Origin: a virus | Reading direction: 5' to 3' (one strand) | Length of the DNA: 33,556 bases | Virus record (IMG/VR): IMGVR_UViG_3300047409_000343 | Location: 1-33,556 of that record | Part shown: positions 7,741-14,567 of the stretch, one piece after another | How positions within the stretch are numbered: position 1 is the stretch's first letter | Layout: every line of letters begins with the position of its first letter | The notes under the pieces: model-generated | What the model saw: the letters and a program-made list of their open reading frames with translations, nothing else | What the model was told of the DNA's origin: nothing | The model's database searches: none | Program-made: the position numbers and the translations under genes

Positions 7741-8015
7741 CGGTTGGCCAGCTCGAGGAGGACGTCGGCATGGCACGGCTGGTCGAGCGGGCACCAGCAG
7801 GCCAGGTCGCGGCCACGTAGCTCCCAGCCGGCTCTAACCGCCAGCCCGGCGCCGTCGGTCCCTAGCCACGCGCGGTAGTACGCGACGGCCAGCTCTGGCC
7901 CGCCCGTCTCCCACACGGGGTACGGGTTGCCCCAGCGGGTGGGTCGGCCGACGTATACCGCGCCCTCGGGCATGCGCCAGCCCTTCGTCCGCCGGCGCTG
8001 GATCCGCTCAGGCAT
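7737..8015 (-). CDS. DUF4326 family protein
   Basis: 92 aa from ATG 8015 (ATGA overlap with the HNH gene). The conserved features of DUF4326 are clear: a basic N-terminus, MPEGAVYVGRPTRWGNPY, a middle helix (ELAVAYYRAWL) and the C-terminal LACWCPLDQPCHADVLLELA with paired Cys and His. The family is common in actinophages and has no firmly established biochemical role that I can cite. The Cys-His cluster suggests a metal or nucleotide site. It is part of the early overlapping operon between the HNH protein and the zinc-finger protein. Confidence 0.8.
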   Translation of the reverse strand: MPERIQRRRTKGWRMPEGAVYVGRPTRWGNPYPVWETGGPELAVAYYRAWLGTDGAGLAVRAGWELRGRDLACWCPLDQPCHADVLLELANR

Positions 8016-8350
8016 CACGCGGCCTGCCATTCGAGCGGCTCAGCCGGCGTCCAGCCGAAGTCGCCGGGGATCGCCCAGCCGAGCTCGAAGTGCAGCACCG
8101 GAACAGCGAGCGGGTCCGCCCACGACGGGACGATCAGCCCGCGCAGGTGGGCCTCGATGCGGCGCGAGTGCCAGCGGGCGTGGTGGATCCCGGTCAGCGT
8201 GATCAGGTTCCCGAGCGCATCCGAGCCGCCCTGCGAGCGCAGACGGCGGTGGTGGCATTCGTCGACGTCGATCGCCGCGGGGGCGCCGCAGCACACGCAC
8301 CGCAGCTGGTCGCGGTGAAAGACCTCAAGGCGGGTCGCGCGGGGCGGCAT
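8015..8350 (-). CDS. HNH endonuclease-like protein (replication region)
   Basis: 111 aa from ATG 8350 (ATGA overlap). After a basic start (PPRATRLEVFHRDQLRCVCC) comes the beta-beta-alpha-metal HNH core: CVCCGAP, ECHHRRLRSQGGSDALGNLI, then GIHHARWH, with the histidine pair, the Asn and the final His-x-x-x-x-His cluster. The C-terminal ~45 residues are Trp/Pro-rich. HNH proteins in actinophages act in packaging or as free-standing nicking endonucleases. Here it lies among replication genes rather than beside terminase, so a homing or recombination role is possible. Nuclease fold confident, role open. Confidence 0.8.
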   Translation of the reverse strand: MPPRATRLEVFHRDQLRCVCCGAPAAIDVDECHHRRLRSQGGSDALGNLITLTGIHHARWHSRRIEAHLRGLIVPSWADPLAVPVLHFELGWAIPGDFGWTPAEPLEWQAA

Positions 8351-8664
8351 CACGACACCAGCCGCACGCTCGCGCCCGCGTGCTTGGCTGCTCGCTTCTC
8401 TGCCTCATCCTCGCTGCCCCGGTAGCTCACGAACCCATCGGCTAGGACGACCTCGAACACCGGCGCCCGGTCGGCAGCAACTCGGGGCCCTCGCAGTCGC
8501 CCCTGGAAGCGCTCGCCGCAAGAGCAGTACACGCATCGACCGACCTGCCGCAATGTGTGGCCCTCGTGGGCGCCGCGGCTGCGAGTCAGATCGACCAGGT
8601 CAGTGACAGCGGAGACCAGCTTGTGCGTGAACTCGCCGAGAGCCTGATAGTCGCGTTCGGCCAT
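8350..8664 (-). CDS. Hypothetical protein with a CVYCSCG cysteine cluster
   Basis: 104 aa from ATG 8664 (ATGA overlap with 8664-9158). The N-terminal helix (ERDYQALGEFTHKLVSAVTD) is followed by RCVYCSCGERFQG at ~44-56, a possible half zinc knuckle. The C-terminal alpha/beta region reads FEVVLADGFVSYRGSEDEAE then KRAAKHAGASVRLVS. There are no membrane segments. It is cotranscribed with replication genes. I do not recognise a family; double-stranded RNA/DNA-type alpha-beta folds end similarly, but that is a guess. Confidence 0.5.
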   Translation of the reverse strand: MAERDYQALGEFTHKLVSAVTDLVDLTRSRGAHEGHTLRQVGRCVYCSCGERFQGRLRGPRVAADRAPVFEVVLADGFVSYRGSEDEAEKRAAKHAGASVRLVS

Positions 8665-9158
8665 CACTTCTTCACCTCGCCGCGGAACGACGTGGCACGG
8701 TCCCGCGCCGTCGTCAGCTCGAAGATGATGTACGGGTCGAAGCCCGGGCCGTGGTTCGGCGCGAAGGGCCGCTCGACGATGCGGCTAGTGCCGAGGACTT
8801 CGATGCCGACCCGGTTCGGCACCTCGTACTCGAGGCGGAAAAACTCGCACGCCTCATGGCGCTCGACCAGCAGGATCTGCTCCAGCAGCCACCGCCGCCA
8901 AGACTGCTTGTTGTACGTGGCGGCGGGCACCGGGAACAGGTGCCGGACCCTGATCTCCTGCTCGGGATGGTAGGAGTTCGGGGTCACGACGAGCACAGTC
9001 AGCGTCAGGCCGCCGGCGAGGACCACGCCATCATCGGTGTCCCGGTCCTCGTTCGCCAGCCAGAACCGCCACCCCGGCTTGTACGCCAGGGCCTCGACCA
9101 TCCGCTCGAGCTCGACCGGGTACGGCGCGGTCTGCACGTTCCTGTCGGGCGTGCTCAC
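8664..9158 (-). CDS. Conserved actinophage hypothetical protein
   Basis: 164 aa from GTG 9158, which forms a GTGA overlap with the upstream stop. The segments GWRFWLANEDRD, YNKQSWRRWLLEQILLVERH, EACEFFR and RPFAPNHGPGFDPY are hallmarks of a hypothetical protein found widely in actinophage early regions. I recall it by pattern; no activity is known to me. It has no signal peptide or membrane segment. The two Cys are not arranged as a zinc site. Coupled to a small helical protein upstream and the CVYCSCG protein downstream, it is probably an early replication-associated function. Confidence 0.65.
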   Translation of the reverse strand: MSTPDRNVQTAPYPVELERMVEALAYKPGWRFWLANEDRDTDDGVVLAGGLTLTVLVVTPNSYHPEQEIRVRHLFPVPAATYNKQSWRRWLLEQILLVERHEACEFFRLEYEVPNRVGIEVLGTSRIVERPFAPNHGPGFDPYIIFELTTARDRATSFRGEVKK

Positions 9159-9520
9159 GGGGTCAGCTCCTGCAGCGGGCTGACGAGCACGGCGCCGCGA
9201 CGGGCGCCAGCATCGCGGACCAACTTCGCCAGCTCAGCCCGATACTCCAGAACGTTGTCCGGATCGGTCTCCGGCAGCAGCTGCTCCCGGGGCACCCTGG
9301 CCCGCCGGTCGTTTCGGATCGCCTCGACCTCCTCGACGACGTCGCACACGGCGATGTACCGCAGCCACTTCGACAGCGCGCCGACCGCCGCAAGGCAGTC
9401 CTCGAAGTCCATGTCAGCCACCGCCGGGTACCAGGCGTCCGGGGTGTAGTCGTCGATGTCCTGCGACGGGCACGTCGCCTGGATCGCGCGCACCAGGTGC
9501 ACGCACTGGGTAGGGGTCAC
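9155..9520 (-). CDS. Small helical early protein
   Basis: 121 aa from GTG 9520 (GTGA overlap with the replisome organiser). MTPTQCVHLVRAIQATCPSQ, then DDYTPDAWYPAVADMDFEDC, then LAAVGALSKWLRYIAVCDVV are followed by a charged helix and a C-terminal REQLLPETDPDNVLEYRAEL. This architecture (P-x-Q-c-x-L-V-R-A, TPDAW, D-c-x-x-A) is typical of a small actinophage protein encoded directly after the DnaD/organiser-like gene. It may be a loader or partner protein for DnaB. The frame is secure; the role is inference from conserved gene order. Confidence 0.65.
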   Translation of the reverse strand: MTPTQCVHLVRAIQATCPSQDIDDYTPDAWYPAVADMDFEDCLAAVGALSKWLRYIAVCDVVEEVEAIRNDRRARVPREQLLPETDPDNVLEYRAELAKLVRDAGARRGAVLVSPLQELTP

Positions 9521-10338
9521 GCGCTGGCCTCCGCGGCTCGGGCCCGATCCATCGCACCGGACAGGTCGGCGCGCGGACGGCGGGAACTGGACGAGGATCG
9601 CTGCGCGGCGAGGCGCAGCTGGTCGTACTTCTCGCGGAGTGTGGGCATCGACAGGACGTTCGTTCGCCAGAACTCGTCCGCCTGGCTCCACTCGATCGCC
9701 CGCCAAACCTGATCGAACGTGCGGTCGTCGCGGTCGAGCATCAGCCGGGCGGCGTCGTGCCAGCGCTGGGTGATCGTGGGCCGCTTCGAGCCGTTGCGCT
9801 CGATCAGGTCGGCGAGGTGCCGGCACAGCGACTCGACGTCGTCTCGGACGACAGCTACGACGTCAGTCGTAGGTGTTAGGGGTACGGGATCGGGGGCATT
9901 TTCTGCCATGCGTTTGCCATCCGGTGTGCCATCGGTTGTGCCATGGCTCTTGCCATCGCCTTGTCGTGAACCCCACCGGGCCTCGGCTCCCCGCCTCCCG
10001 GCCTCCGATCGCTTCTCCGAGAGGTCCCGTGGTGGGTTGTAGATCTGCCAGTCATGGACCACGAAGGCCCCCTTCGGCGGCTGGGGACACCGGTCGCAGT
10101 CGTGGTCAGGGGCGTGCCACAGACGGACGTCGACGAGGATGGCGGCCCACCGCTGGGCCTTCGACTTCGAGCCGACCTGCGCCACGGCGGCCGCCAGGGT
10201 CACGATTCCCGGCGTCGTCGTGGTAGCCGACCAGCAGCCCCCGAGCTGGTGCAGGGACAGGCATCCGACGTCGCGGAACTTGGCCTCGACCACCTTCGGG
10301 TGATCTGGCCAGCGATCGTCGTACCGGACCCAGGACAT
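9517..10338 (-). CDS. Phage replisome organiser / helicase-loader-like protein
   Basis: 273 aa from ATG 10338 (ATGA overlap). The N-terminal ~120 residues form a winged-helix-type origin-binding region: MSWVRYDDRWPDHPKVVEAK, a helix-rich middle, then FVVHDWQIYNPPRD. A low-complexity basic linker (GRRGAEARWGSRQGDGKSHG) leads to a C-terminal domain with LCRHLADLIERNG, WHDAARLMLDRDDR and EWSQADEFWRTNVLSMPTLR. The 'E-F-W-x-x-N-x-L-S-M-P-x-L-R-x-x-Y' block is typical of DnaD/DnaT-like phage organisers. It would mark the phage origin and recruit DnaB. It is followed by helical partners and dnaB in one operon. Confidence 0.8.
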   Translation of the reverse strand: MSWVRYDDRWPDHPKVVEAKFRDVGCLSLHQLGGCWSATTTTPGIVTLAAAVAQVGSKSKAQRWAAILVDVRLWHAPDHDCDRCPQPPKGAFVVHDWQIYNPPRDLSEKRSEAGRRGAEARWGSRQGDGKSHGTTDGTPDGKRMAENAPDPVPLTPTTDVVAVVRDDVESLCRHLADLIERNGSKRPTITQRWHDAARLMLDRDDRTFDQVWRAIEWSQADEFWRTNVLSMPTLREKYDQLRLAAQRSSSSSRRPRADLSGAMDRARAAEASA

Positions 10339-10730
10339 CAGCCGCGGCCGCCCCGTCCACGCGGCGTACGGGCCCGTGCAGCACCGGTGGGCTGCACCGA
10401 TGACAGGTCGGTGGGCCGGCGTGTGACCTCGCCGGTGGGCTCGACGGAGTCGAGGGTGCCGTCCATGGTGCGGTCCCGGTAGAGCCGCTCCATCAGCGCC
10501 CGGACCTCGGCCTCGTCGTCGGGATTGAGTGCGAGCTCGATCAGCCGGGACCGCAGTCGCACGACCGGGTGCCCGTCGGACTCCGGGTCCGGTTCGGTGC
10601 GGTCCGCGACGACATACTCGACGATGGCGACACGGTGCTTCCCGAGCTGGTCGTACAGCTGGTCGGCGACCGGGTCGATCGACGTCTGGGGTGGCAGCTT
10701 CGCGAGCAGTTTGACGATGGTTCCGTTCAC
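10338..10730 (-). CDS. Conserved actinophage early protein next to RusA
   Basis: 130 aa from GTG 10730, in a GTGA overlap with the RusA gene. LLAKLPPQTSIDPVADQLYD is followed by GKHRVAIVEYVVADRTEPDP and HPVVRLRSRLIELALNP. The acidic-helix part DDEAEVRALMERLYRDRTMD then gives way to a Pro/Arg/Gly-rich, probably disordered tail (residues ~105-130). I recognise the 'VVADRTEPDPES-G..PVVRLR' block as a widespread actinophage early protein without assigned function. The disordered basic tail could contact nucleic acid. Confidence 0.65.
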   Translation of the reverse strand: MNGTIVKLLAKLPPQTSIDPVADQLYDQLGKHRVAIVEYVVADRTEPDPESDGHPVVRLRSRLIELALNPDDEAEVRALMERLYRDRTMDGTLDSVEPTGEVTRRPTDLSSVQPTGAARARTPRGRGGRG

Positions 10731-11167
10731 GGCGAGGTCCTCTCGATGGGGTCGATGCGGATCAGGGCACCGGCGGGGCGCGCCGCGGTGGCCCACCACT
10801 TCCGGCAGTGCAGCGAGACGACGAGCGAGTCGTCGGTGAGCAGCTCGGCGACGACCAGGCCGTCGAGTACCGAGCGGGCGTGTTTGTCGGCGTCGCCGGT
10901 GTTCTTCCGCCACGGCACCGGGTCCCGGTTCGACTCGGCCTGCTCCAGGTACACGTCGATGGCGACGGACACGGGTTCGTCGATGGGGTAGGTGCCGTCG
11001 ATGGTGTCCATGGCGATGCGGCAGGCGGCTGCGACGTTGCGGCGCCACGGCTTGAGGTGCTTTGAGGACTGTTCGGTGAGGACGGTGCGGCCGTCGCCGA
11101 GTAGCCGGGAGATCTTCGACCCCTGGGGGGTTGGTCGGCCGGCGACGGGGATCGTGAACGCGCGCAT
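10727..11167 (-). CDS. rusA: RusA-like Holliday junction resolvase
   Basis: 146 aa from ATG 11167. It shows IPVAGRPTPQGSK near the N-terminus, the conserved acidic core GDADKHARSVLDGL (~91-104, with D92, D94 and D102 as likely metal ligands) and LLTDDSLVV (~109-117). These are the RusA/endodeoxyribonuclease landmarks. The dimer cuts Holliday junctions and resolves recombination or replication intermediates before packaging. The longer in-frame extension to 11422 only traverses the 33-bp repeat of the neighbouring gene in another frame, so it is rejected. It partners logically with the YqaJ/RecT pair. Confidence 0.9.
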   Translation of the reverse strand: MRAFTIPVAGRPTPQGSKISRLLGDGRTVLTEQSSKHLKPWRRNVAAACRIAMDTIDGTYPIDEPVSVAIDVYLEQAESNRDPVPWRKNTGDADKHARSVLDGLVVAELLTDDSLVVSLHCRKWWATAARPAGALIRIDPIERTSP

Positions 11168-11172
11168 CGAGC

Positions 11173-11631
11173 TCACGACGCCCGCGCCTTCGCCTGCTCG
11201 GCCTCCGCGCGACGCGACGCCTTCGCCTGCTCGGCCTCCGCGCGACGCGACGCCTTCGCCTGCTCGGCCTCCGCGCGACGCGACGCCTTCGCCTGCTCGG
11301 CCTTGAGGACCTCGGTGAGGTTGCGGAGTGCCTGCGACGCGCGGATACCGGCTGCCCGCACGCTCGCAATCGACGAGGCGGACGCTGATTCTAGGGCAAC
11401 GGCGTGGGGACAGCGTCCCCACGGTGCGACTGACGGGGCCGTCCGGTGGGACATTCCTGCGGCGACGTGGGCCGGTCGCGGCACGTCAGCGGCGATCAGC
11501 TCAGCAGCGTCGACGACCAGCTTCACCCGCCAGTGGGGAACGCGGAGCATCTGCATGACCTGCTCGGCGTCGTATCCCTCGCAGAGGGCCTCGGCGATCT
11601 GCCGATCAGTCACGGTCACGTGGCTGCTCAT
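11173..11631 (-). CDS. HTH-domain protein with tandem-repeat C-terminus
   Basis: 152 aa from ATG 11631 (overlapping the transglycosylase stop as ATGA). Residues ~8-47 (TVTDRQIAEALCEGYDAEQV, then MLRVPHWRVKLVVDAA) form a helix-turn-helix. A spacer (~50-95) leads to a helix SASSIASVRAAGIRASQALR and then to three-plus copies of an 11-residue repeat (AEQAKASRRAE), a strongly charged, probably single-helix or coiled coil tail. It may regulate the early genes or scaffold a DNA complex. It lies 5 nt upstream of rusA. The repeat number is likely to vary between related phages. Confidence 0.6.
   Translation of the reverse strand: MSSHVTVTDRQIAEALCEGYDAEQVMQMLRVPHWRVKLVVDAAELIAADVPRPAHVAAGMSHRTAPSVAPWGRCPHAVALESASASSIASVRAAGIRASQALRNLTEVLKAEQAKASRRAEAEQAKASRRAEAEQAKASRRAEAEQAKARAS
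11186..11303. repeat. 33-bp direct tandem repeat inside the HTH gene
   Basis: Three complete near-identical units (11186-11218, 11219-11251, 11252-11284) are followed by a 19-nt partial unit ending at 11303. The unit starts GCCTTCGCCTGCTCGG and ends CGACGCGAC. In the minus-strand gene it encodes an 11-aa Ala/Glu/Gln/Lys/Arg repeat. The length is a multiple of three, so copy-number change keeps the frame. The nucleotide identity between copies is complete as far as I can see, which suggests recent expansion. Confidence 0.9.
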
Positions 11632-12122
11632 GCCGGGCCACCGAGTGTCGTGCGGCACATCGCGTATGTGTTGGCCCAGCGGTGCCGGCCGCGGCCGCCG
11701 TCGAACACGGTCAGGAAGGCGCGGTCCTGGATCGCAGCCGAGTAGGAGGAGGCGTGGCCGCGCAGGCCGGTCGCGCCGTGGAACAGGCCGTCCTCGAACT
11801 GGTAGCGGCCCCAATAGCCCGGCCCCTCCGGGTTGTGCGCGAGGAGGTTGCCGTGCGATTCGAAATGCGAAATGCACAATTGCATCGCCCGTACCCAGCC
11901 CCGCGCCGTGACGGCTCTTCGCTGCGTCGCGTGCGGGGCTGGGCGATTGGGGCGGTGGAGCGACCTGGACGCCGCGCGCCACGGCTGCGAATGCGCATGC
12001 GCCCAGGTCCTCCCACCGCTGCTCTGACGGTCGGCGCGCGTTTCATCAGTCGCCTCGCACGCGGCCAAGAGCAGCGACGCCGCAGCGAAGACCAGCGCTG
12101 CAGCGGGCCTTGTGGGGGACAC
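11628..12122 (-). CDS. Lipoprotein lytic transglycosylase-like (Rpf/SLT-type) protein
   Basis: 164 aa from GTG 12122, with AAGGA at 12130-12134, 7 nt upstream. A basic N-terminus and hydrophobic stretch (AAALVFAAASLLLAAC) end in a lipobox LAAC, Cys ~22, predicting a lipid-anchored exported protein. A ~50-residue disordered linker follows. The C-terminal domain shows the transglycosylase-like pattern CISHFESHGN (catalytic Glu in 'ESHGN'), YWGRYQFEDG and ASSYSAAIQDRAF, the landmarks of resuscitation-promoting-factor-like/SLT folds. It would cleave peptidoglycan at the outer membrane face. Its location in the early operon, not the lysis cassette, is odd. Confidence 0.75.
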   Translation of the reverse strand: MSPTRPAAALVFAAASLLLAACEATDETRADRQSSGGRTWAHAHSQPWRAASRSLHRPNRPAPHATQRRAVTARGWVRAMQLCISHFESHGNLLAHNPEGPGYWGRYQFEDGLFHGATGLRGHASSYSAAIQDRAFLTVFDGGRGRHRWANTYAMCRTTLGGPA

Positions 12123-12151
12123 GGTCTGGTCCTTCGGTTGAGGGGGCCTGT

Positions 12152-12238
12152 GCCCGGGAGCGACGCGACGGGGGATGCACGCCGCTCCCGGGCGTTGAAG
12201 GTGGGCGCCGTCACCGGGGGGATGCACCGGCGCCCACC
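12152..12238 (-). promoter_or_regulatory. Two tandem hairpins with a shared loop motif
   Basis: Two perfect 11-bp inverted repeats lie in the 120-nt gap between the Trp-rich ORF and the transglycosylase gene. The first, in transcription order, pairs 12228-12238 with 12200-12210 (17-nt loop). The second pairs 12183-12193 with 12152-12162 (20-nt loop). Different stems carry the same 11-nt loop sequence (GTGCATCCCCC on the minus strand, at 12217-12227 and 12170-12180). There is no T-tract, so a simple terminator is unlikely. A paired RNA protein-binding site, attenuator or processing site is the best reading. Confidence 0.7.
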
Positions 12239-12242
12239 AGCT

Positions 12243-12341
12243 CTAGGGCGGACCGCCTGACCACTCGCCGTGGCGGGTGTTCGCCATCCACTCGCAGATC
12301 GACCAGCCGATGTACGCCGCCCACCCGCGCACCCAGCTCAT
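12243..12341 (-). CDS. 32-aa tryptophan-rich small protein
   Basis: ATG 12341 overlaps the upstream stop (ATGA); stop TAG at 12243-12245. The sequence begins MSWVRGWAAYIGWSICEW and ends GEWSGGPP; 5 of 32 residues are Trp. The first ~20 residues could form an amphipathic or membrane-associated helix. The start-stop overlap, matching every other junction of the operon, is the main evidence that it is expressed. Function unknown; too short for family assignment. Confidence 0.5.
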   Translation of the reverse strand: MSWVRGWAAYIGWSICEWMANTRHGEWSGGPP

Positions 12342-12559
12342 GACGCGGCCGCCGTCTCTGGGACCGCCGCGAGCGCTGGGCGGACCGTGAGGCCGTCGTT
12401 GATGAGCGCGTTCGCGTCGTAGTGGATGAACCGGCGCTTGCCCGACGTGCCGTACCGCAGCACGAGGACCCGATTGCCGCCGCGGTAGTCCTCGACGGTG
12501 CCGCGGATGACGACCTCGACGTCGTCTCCCTTGCGCGGGACGAACCGCTCGGCGCTCAC
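12338..12559 (-). CDS. Small beta-rich hypothetical protein
   Basis: 73 aa from GTG 12559 (GTGA overlap with RecT stop). RFVPRKGDDVEVVIRGTVED, GNRVLVLRYGTSGKRRFIHY and a C-terminal Ala-rich tail suggest a small SH3/OB-like barrel of five strands, seen often as an accessory protein near phage recombination genes. There is no Cys cluster or membrane segment. It is cotranscribed with the RecT/YqaJ pair. Function unknown. Confidence 0.55.
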   Translation of the reverse strand: MSAERFVPRKGDDVEVVIRGTVEDYRGGNRVLVLRYGTSGKRRFIHYDANALINDGLTVRPALAAVPETAAAS

Positions 12560-13596
12560 GACGTGGCCTTGCGGGCCCGGGGGGCCTTCGGAGCGGGCCC
12601 GGCCGGGGGCGGGACGTTCCCAGCGTCACCCTCGGCCGGGGGCTCAGGGTCCGGCTTGGTCCACACGTCCGCCGGGTCGTGGATCTCACCGGTGGCCGTG
12701 TCGACCAGCTCAGCGTCGACGATGTCCTCCCCCACGACCGCGGGCTTCTGCCCCGCCGCCAGCTGCTCGAGGACAGCCGCACGGGCCTCCGCGGCCTCCT
12801 TGATGCGGGCCTTCTCCCGCAGGGAGAACAGCGGCTTGTGGTCCTCGCCCTTCGCCGACATCGCGGTCCGCCACAGGTCCCGCAGCGGGTCGAGTTCGGC
12901 GCACTCCCCGATCTCGGTGAGCACCGCTGCCAGGTCCTCCGACACCGGGATCTCGGCGGCCCGGCCACGGGGATGGTCGACGCGCTCGGCCTGGACCTGC
13001 TCCAGCTCCTCCGGCAGATACGCGACTCCGGCGATGACGTCGGCGAACAGCAGCCGGCACAGGTTGGCCGTGGCGCGGGCCGCGAGCATGTTCTTCGGGT
13101 ACTTCAGGTACATGCTCGGCTTGCCACCACGCGGCAACGTCAGGCCGGCGATCTCGGCATCCTCCATGGTGAACGTGTACGACGCGTCAGTGCCGGTGTC
13201 CGTGCGGCGACCGACCGCGGTGGCGGCCAGGTGGTCGCCGCTGACGCTGACCGAGTGGCCGGCCCGCTGGACCAGGGCCCTCATCAGCTCCGCGGACATC
13301 GCGGCCTTGCCGTCGATGACGTGGATGCCCTGCAGCGCCTGCATCGGGCCGATCCCGATCTCCCGCGACGTGAGCAGGACGACGAGGATGTCCGCCCGCT
13401 TCCCGCGCAACGCGGCCGGGACGATCGACGCTTCGGAAAGCCGCTCCGCGATGACCATCAGCTGCTCGAGCTCGTCCATGCCGGGCGCCGACACCGCACG
13501 CACCAGCTGCGCGTCAGGGCGGGCCAGGTCCACGACGACCTCGGCGGTCGTGTCCTCCTCCACCGGGGTGACCGGCTCTTCGGGCTGTGCGCTCAT
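12556..13596 (-). CDS. recT: RecT-family single-strand annealing protein
   Basis: 346 aa from ATG 13596 (ATGA overlap with the exonuclease stop). A disordered acidic N-terminus (~1-45) leads into ELEQLMVIAERLSEASIVPA. The RecT core has KRADILVVLLTSREIGIGPM, GIHVIDGKAAMSAELMRALV, a beta-hairpin region (HSVSVSGDHLAATAVG), and MYLKYPKNMLAARATANLCR ending LFADVIAGVAYLPEEL (~165-210). The tail (~280-346) is Pro/Ala/Lys-rich and disordered. RecT coats single strands produced by the partner YqaJ exonuclease and anneals homologous DNA in phage replication and recombination. Downstream of its nuclease, the standard pair. Confidence 0.88.
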   Translation of the reverse strand: MSAQPEEPVTPVEEDTTAEVVVDLARPDAQLVRAVSAPGMDELEQLMVIAERLSEASIVPAALRGKRADILVVLLTSREIGIGPMQALQGIHVIDGKAAMSAELMRALVQRAGHSVSVSGDHLAATAVGRRTDTGTDASYTFTMEDAEIAGLTLPRGGKPSMYLKYPKNMLAARATANLCRLLFADVIAGVAYLPEELEQVQAERVDHPRGRAAEIPVSEDLAAVLTEIGECAELDPLRDLWRTAMSAKGEDHKPLFSLREKARIKEAAEARAAVLEQLAAGQKPAVVGEDIVDAELVDTATGEIHDPADVWTKPDPEPPAEGDAGNVPPPAGPAPKAPRARKATS

Positions 13597-14567
13597 GACG
13601 TGCGCTCCTTGCTCAGGGTGAAGCGTCGGGATCCTGCGGCGGGGGTGGTCACGCATGCCGCGTAGGCGTCCGGGTGGTCGCGTTGCAGGACAGCCACGTC
13701 GACGACAGGACTGGGCTTGCTGGTCCGGTAGGTGAAGACAGGGACGCCGCCGATCAGGCCGACCTCGGCGCTGCCGAGTAGCCCCAGCAGCCCCGCCTTC
13801 GCGTTTTCCTTGTCCGCTGCCGCGTCTTTCCCCAGGGCCGCGGCGAACCGGTAGTCCTCCAGGTACCGCTTCGCGTCGGGGCCGAGCTCGACGGCGCCTT
13901 CACGGTCGGGGTACATCCGCTGGTAAAGGCCGACGAGCAGCCCGTCGGGTTCGACGTGCGGCGCGATCTCGGCCTGCACGCACTCCCACACCCGCTCGGC
14001 CTCGGAGACCAGGAACGACTGGACCGACAGGTCCTCGTCGACGACCCGGTCCACGAGCTGCTGCCCGCCGATCAGGACGGCCAGGTGGATGTGGTCCAGG
14101 CCGGTCACGGCGAGCTGCCACTGGACCTGCGCCTCGACGGACTCCGGGACGGCGCCGTTGGCCCACTCGTCGGCCTTCCACGCCGACCGGGTCTTGACCT
14201 CCAGGGCGCACGGGCCGCGGTCGCAGCCGAACACCTTGCGGTCCAGGGAGCACCGCCGCCACGGCTGCCCGATGTGCGCGACCAGGCCGAGCCGGGCGAC
14301 GCGCATCCGGACGCGGTCGGCCCACGCGCGGGCGACGACGTCCTCGAGGTCGATACCCCACTCGGCAGCCTCGGACGGGTCCTCGTCATCGACCAGGCCG
14401 AGCTTGTCTGCCCAGACTGTCATCGCGTTGCCGTACTTGCTCAGCCCGAGGATGGCCGCGAGGTCGGATGAGCCGATGCCGTGCCGGCGCTCGGCCAGCC
14501 ACGCCTCGCGGGACGCGTCCGCGCGCAGCACCAGGGCCGCGGTCGGGGTGACCCGACGGGCCGTCAT
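13593..14567 (-). CDS. YqaJ-like (lambda-type) exonuclease
   Basis: 324 aa from ATG 14567 (ATGA overlap). PD-(D/E)XK features are visible: RHGIGSSDLAAILGLSKYG (~29-47), WGIDLEDVVA with E75, SLDRKVFG with D109, and LEVKTRSAW with E123 and K125. The helix VEAQVQWQLAVTG (144 onward) is the conserved YqaJ Gln-containing helix. The enzyme degrades one strand of duplex DNA to give substrate for RecT. Helical C-terminal extension (~230-324). The two genes form a coupled two-component recombination system. Confidence 0.92.
   Translation of the reverse strand: MTARRVTPTAALVLRADASREAWLAERRHGIGSSDLAAILGLSKYGNAMTVWADKLGLVDDEDPSEAAEWGIDLEDVVARAWADRVRMRVARLGLVAHIGQPWRRCSLDRKVFGCDRGPCALEVKTRSAWKADEWANGAVPESVEAQVQWQLAVTGLDHIHLAVLIGGQQLVDRVVDEDLSVQSFLVSEAERVWECVQAEIAPHVEPDGLLVGLYQRMYPDREGAVELGPDAKRYLEDYRFAAALGKDAAADKENAKAGLLGLLGSAEVGLIGGVPVFTYRTSKPSPVVDVAVLQRDHPDAYAACVTTPAAGSRRFTLSKERTS

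Noticed and set aside
11186-11303. CRISPR array interpretation of the 33-bp repeats
   Set aside because: The units are contiguous with no spacers and lie in frame in a coding gene.
10731-11422. N-terminal extension of RusA with repeats of GRAGEGVASRG
   Set aside because: It is the 33-bp repeat of the neighbouring HTH gene read in another frame; the RusA core starts at 11167.
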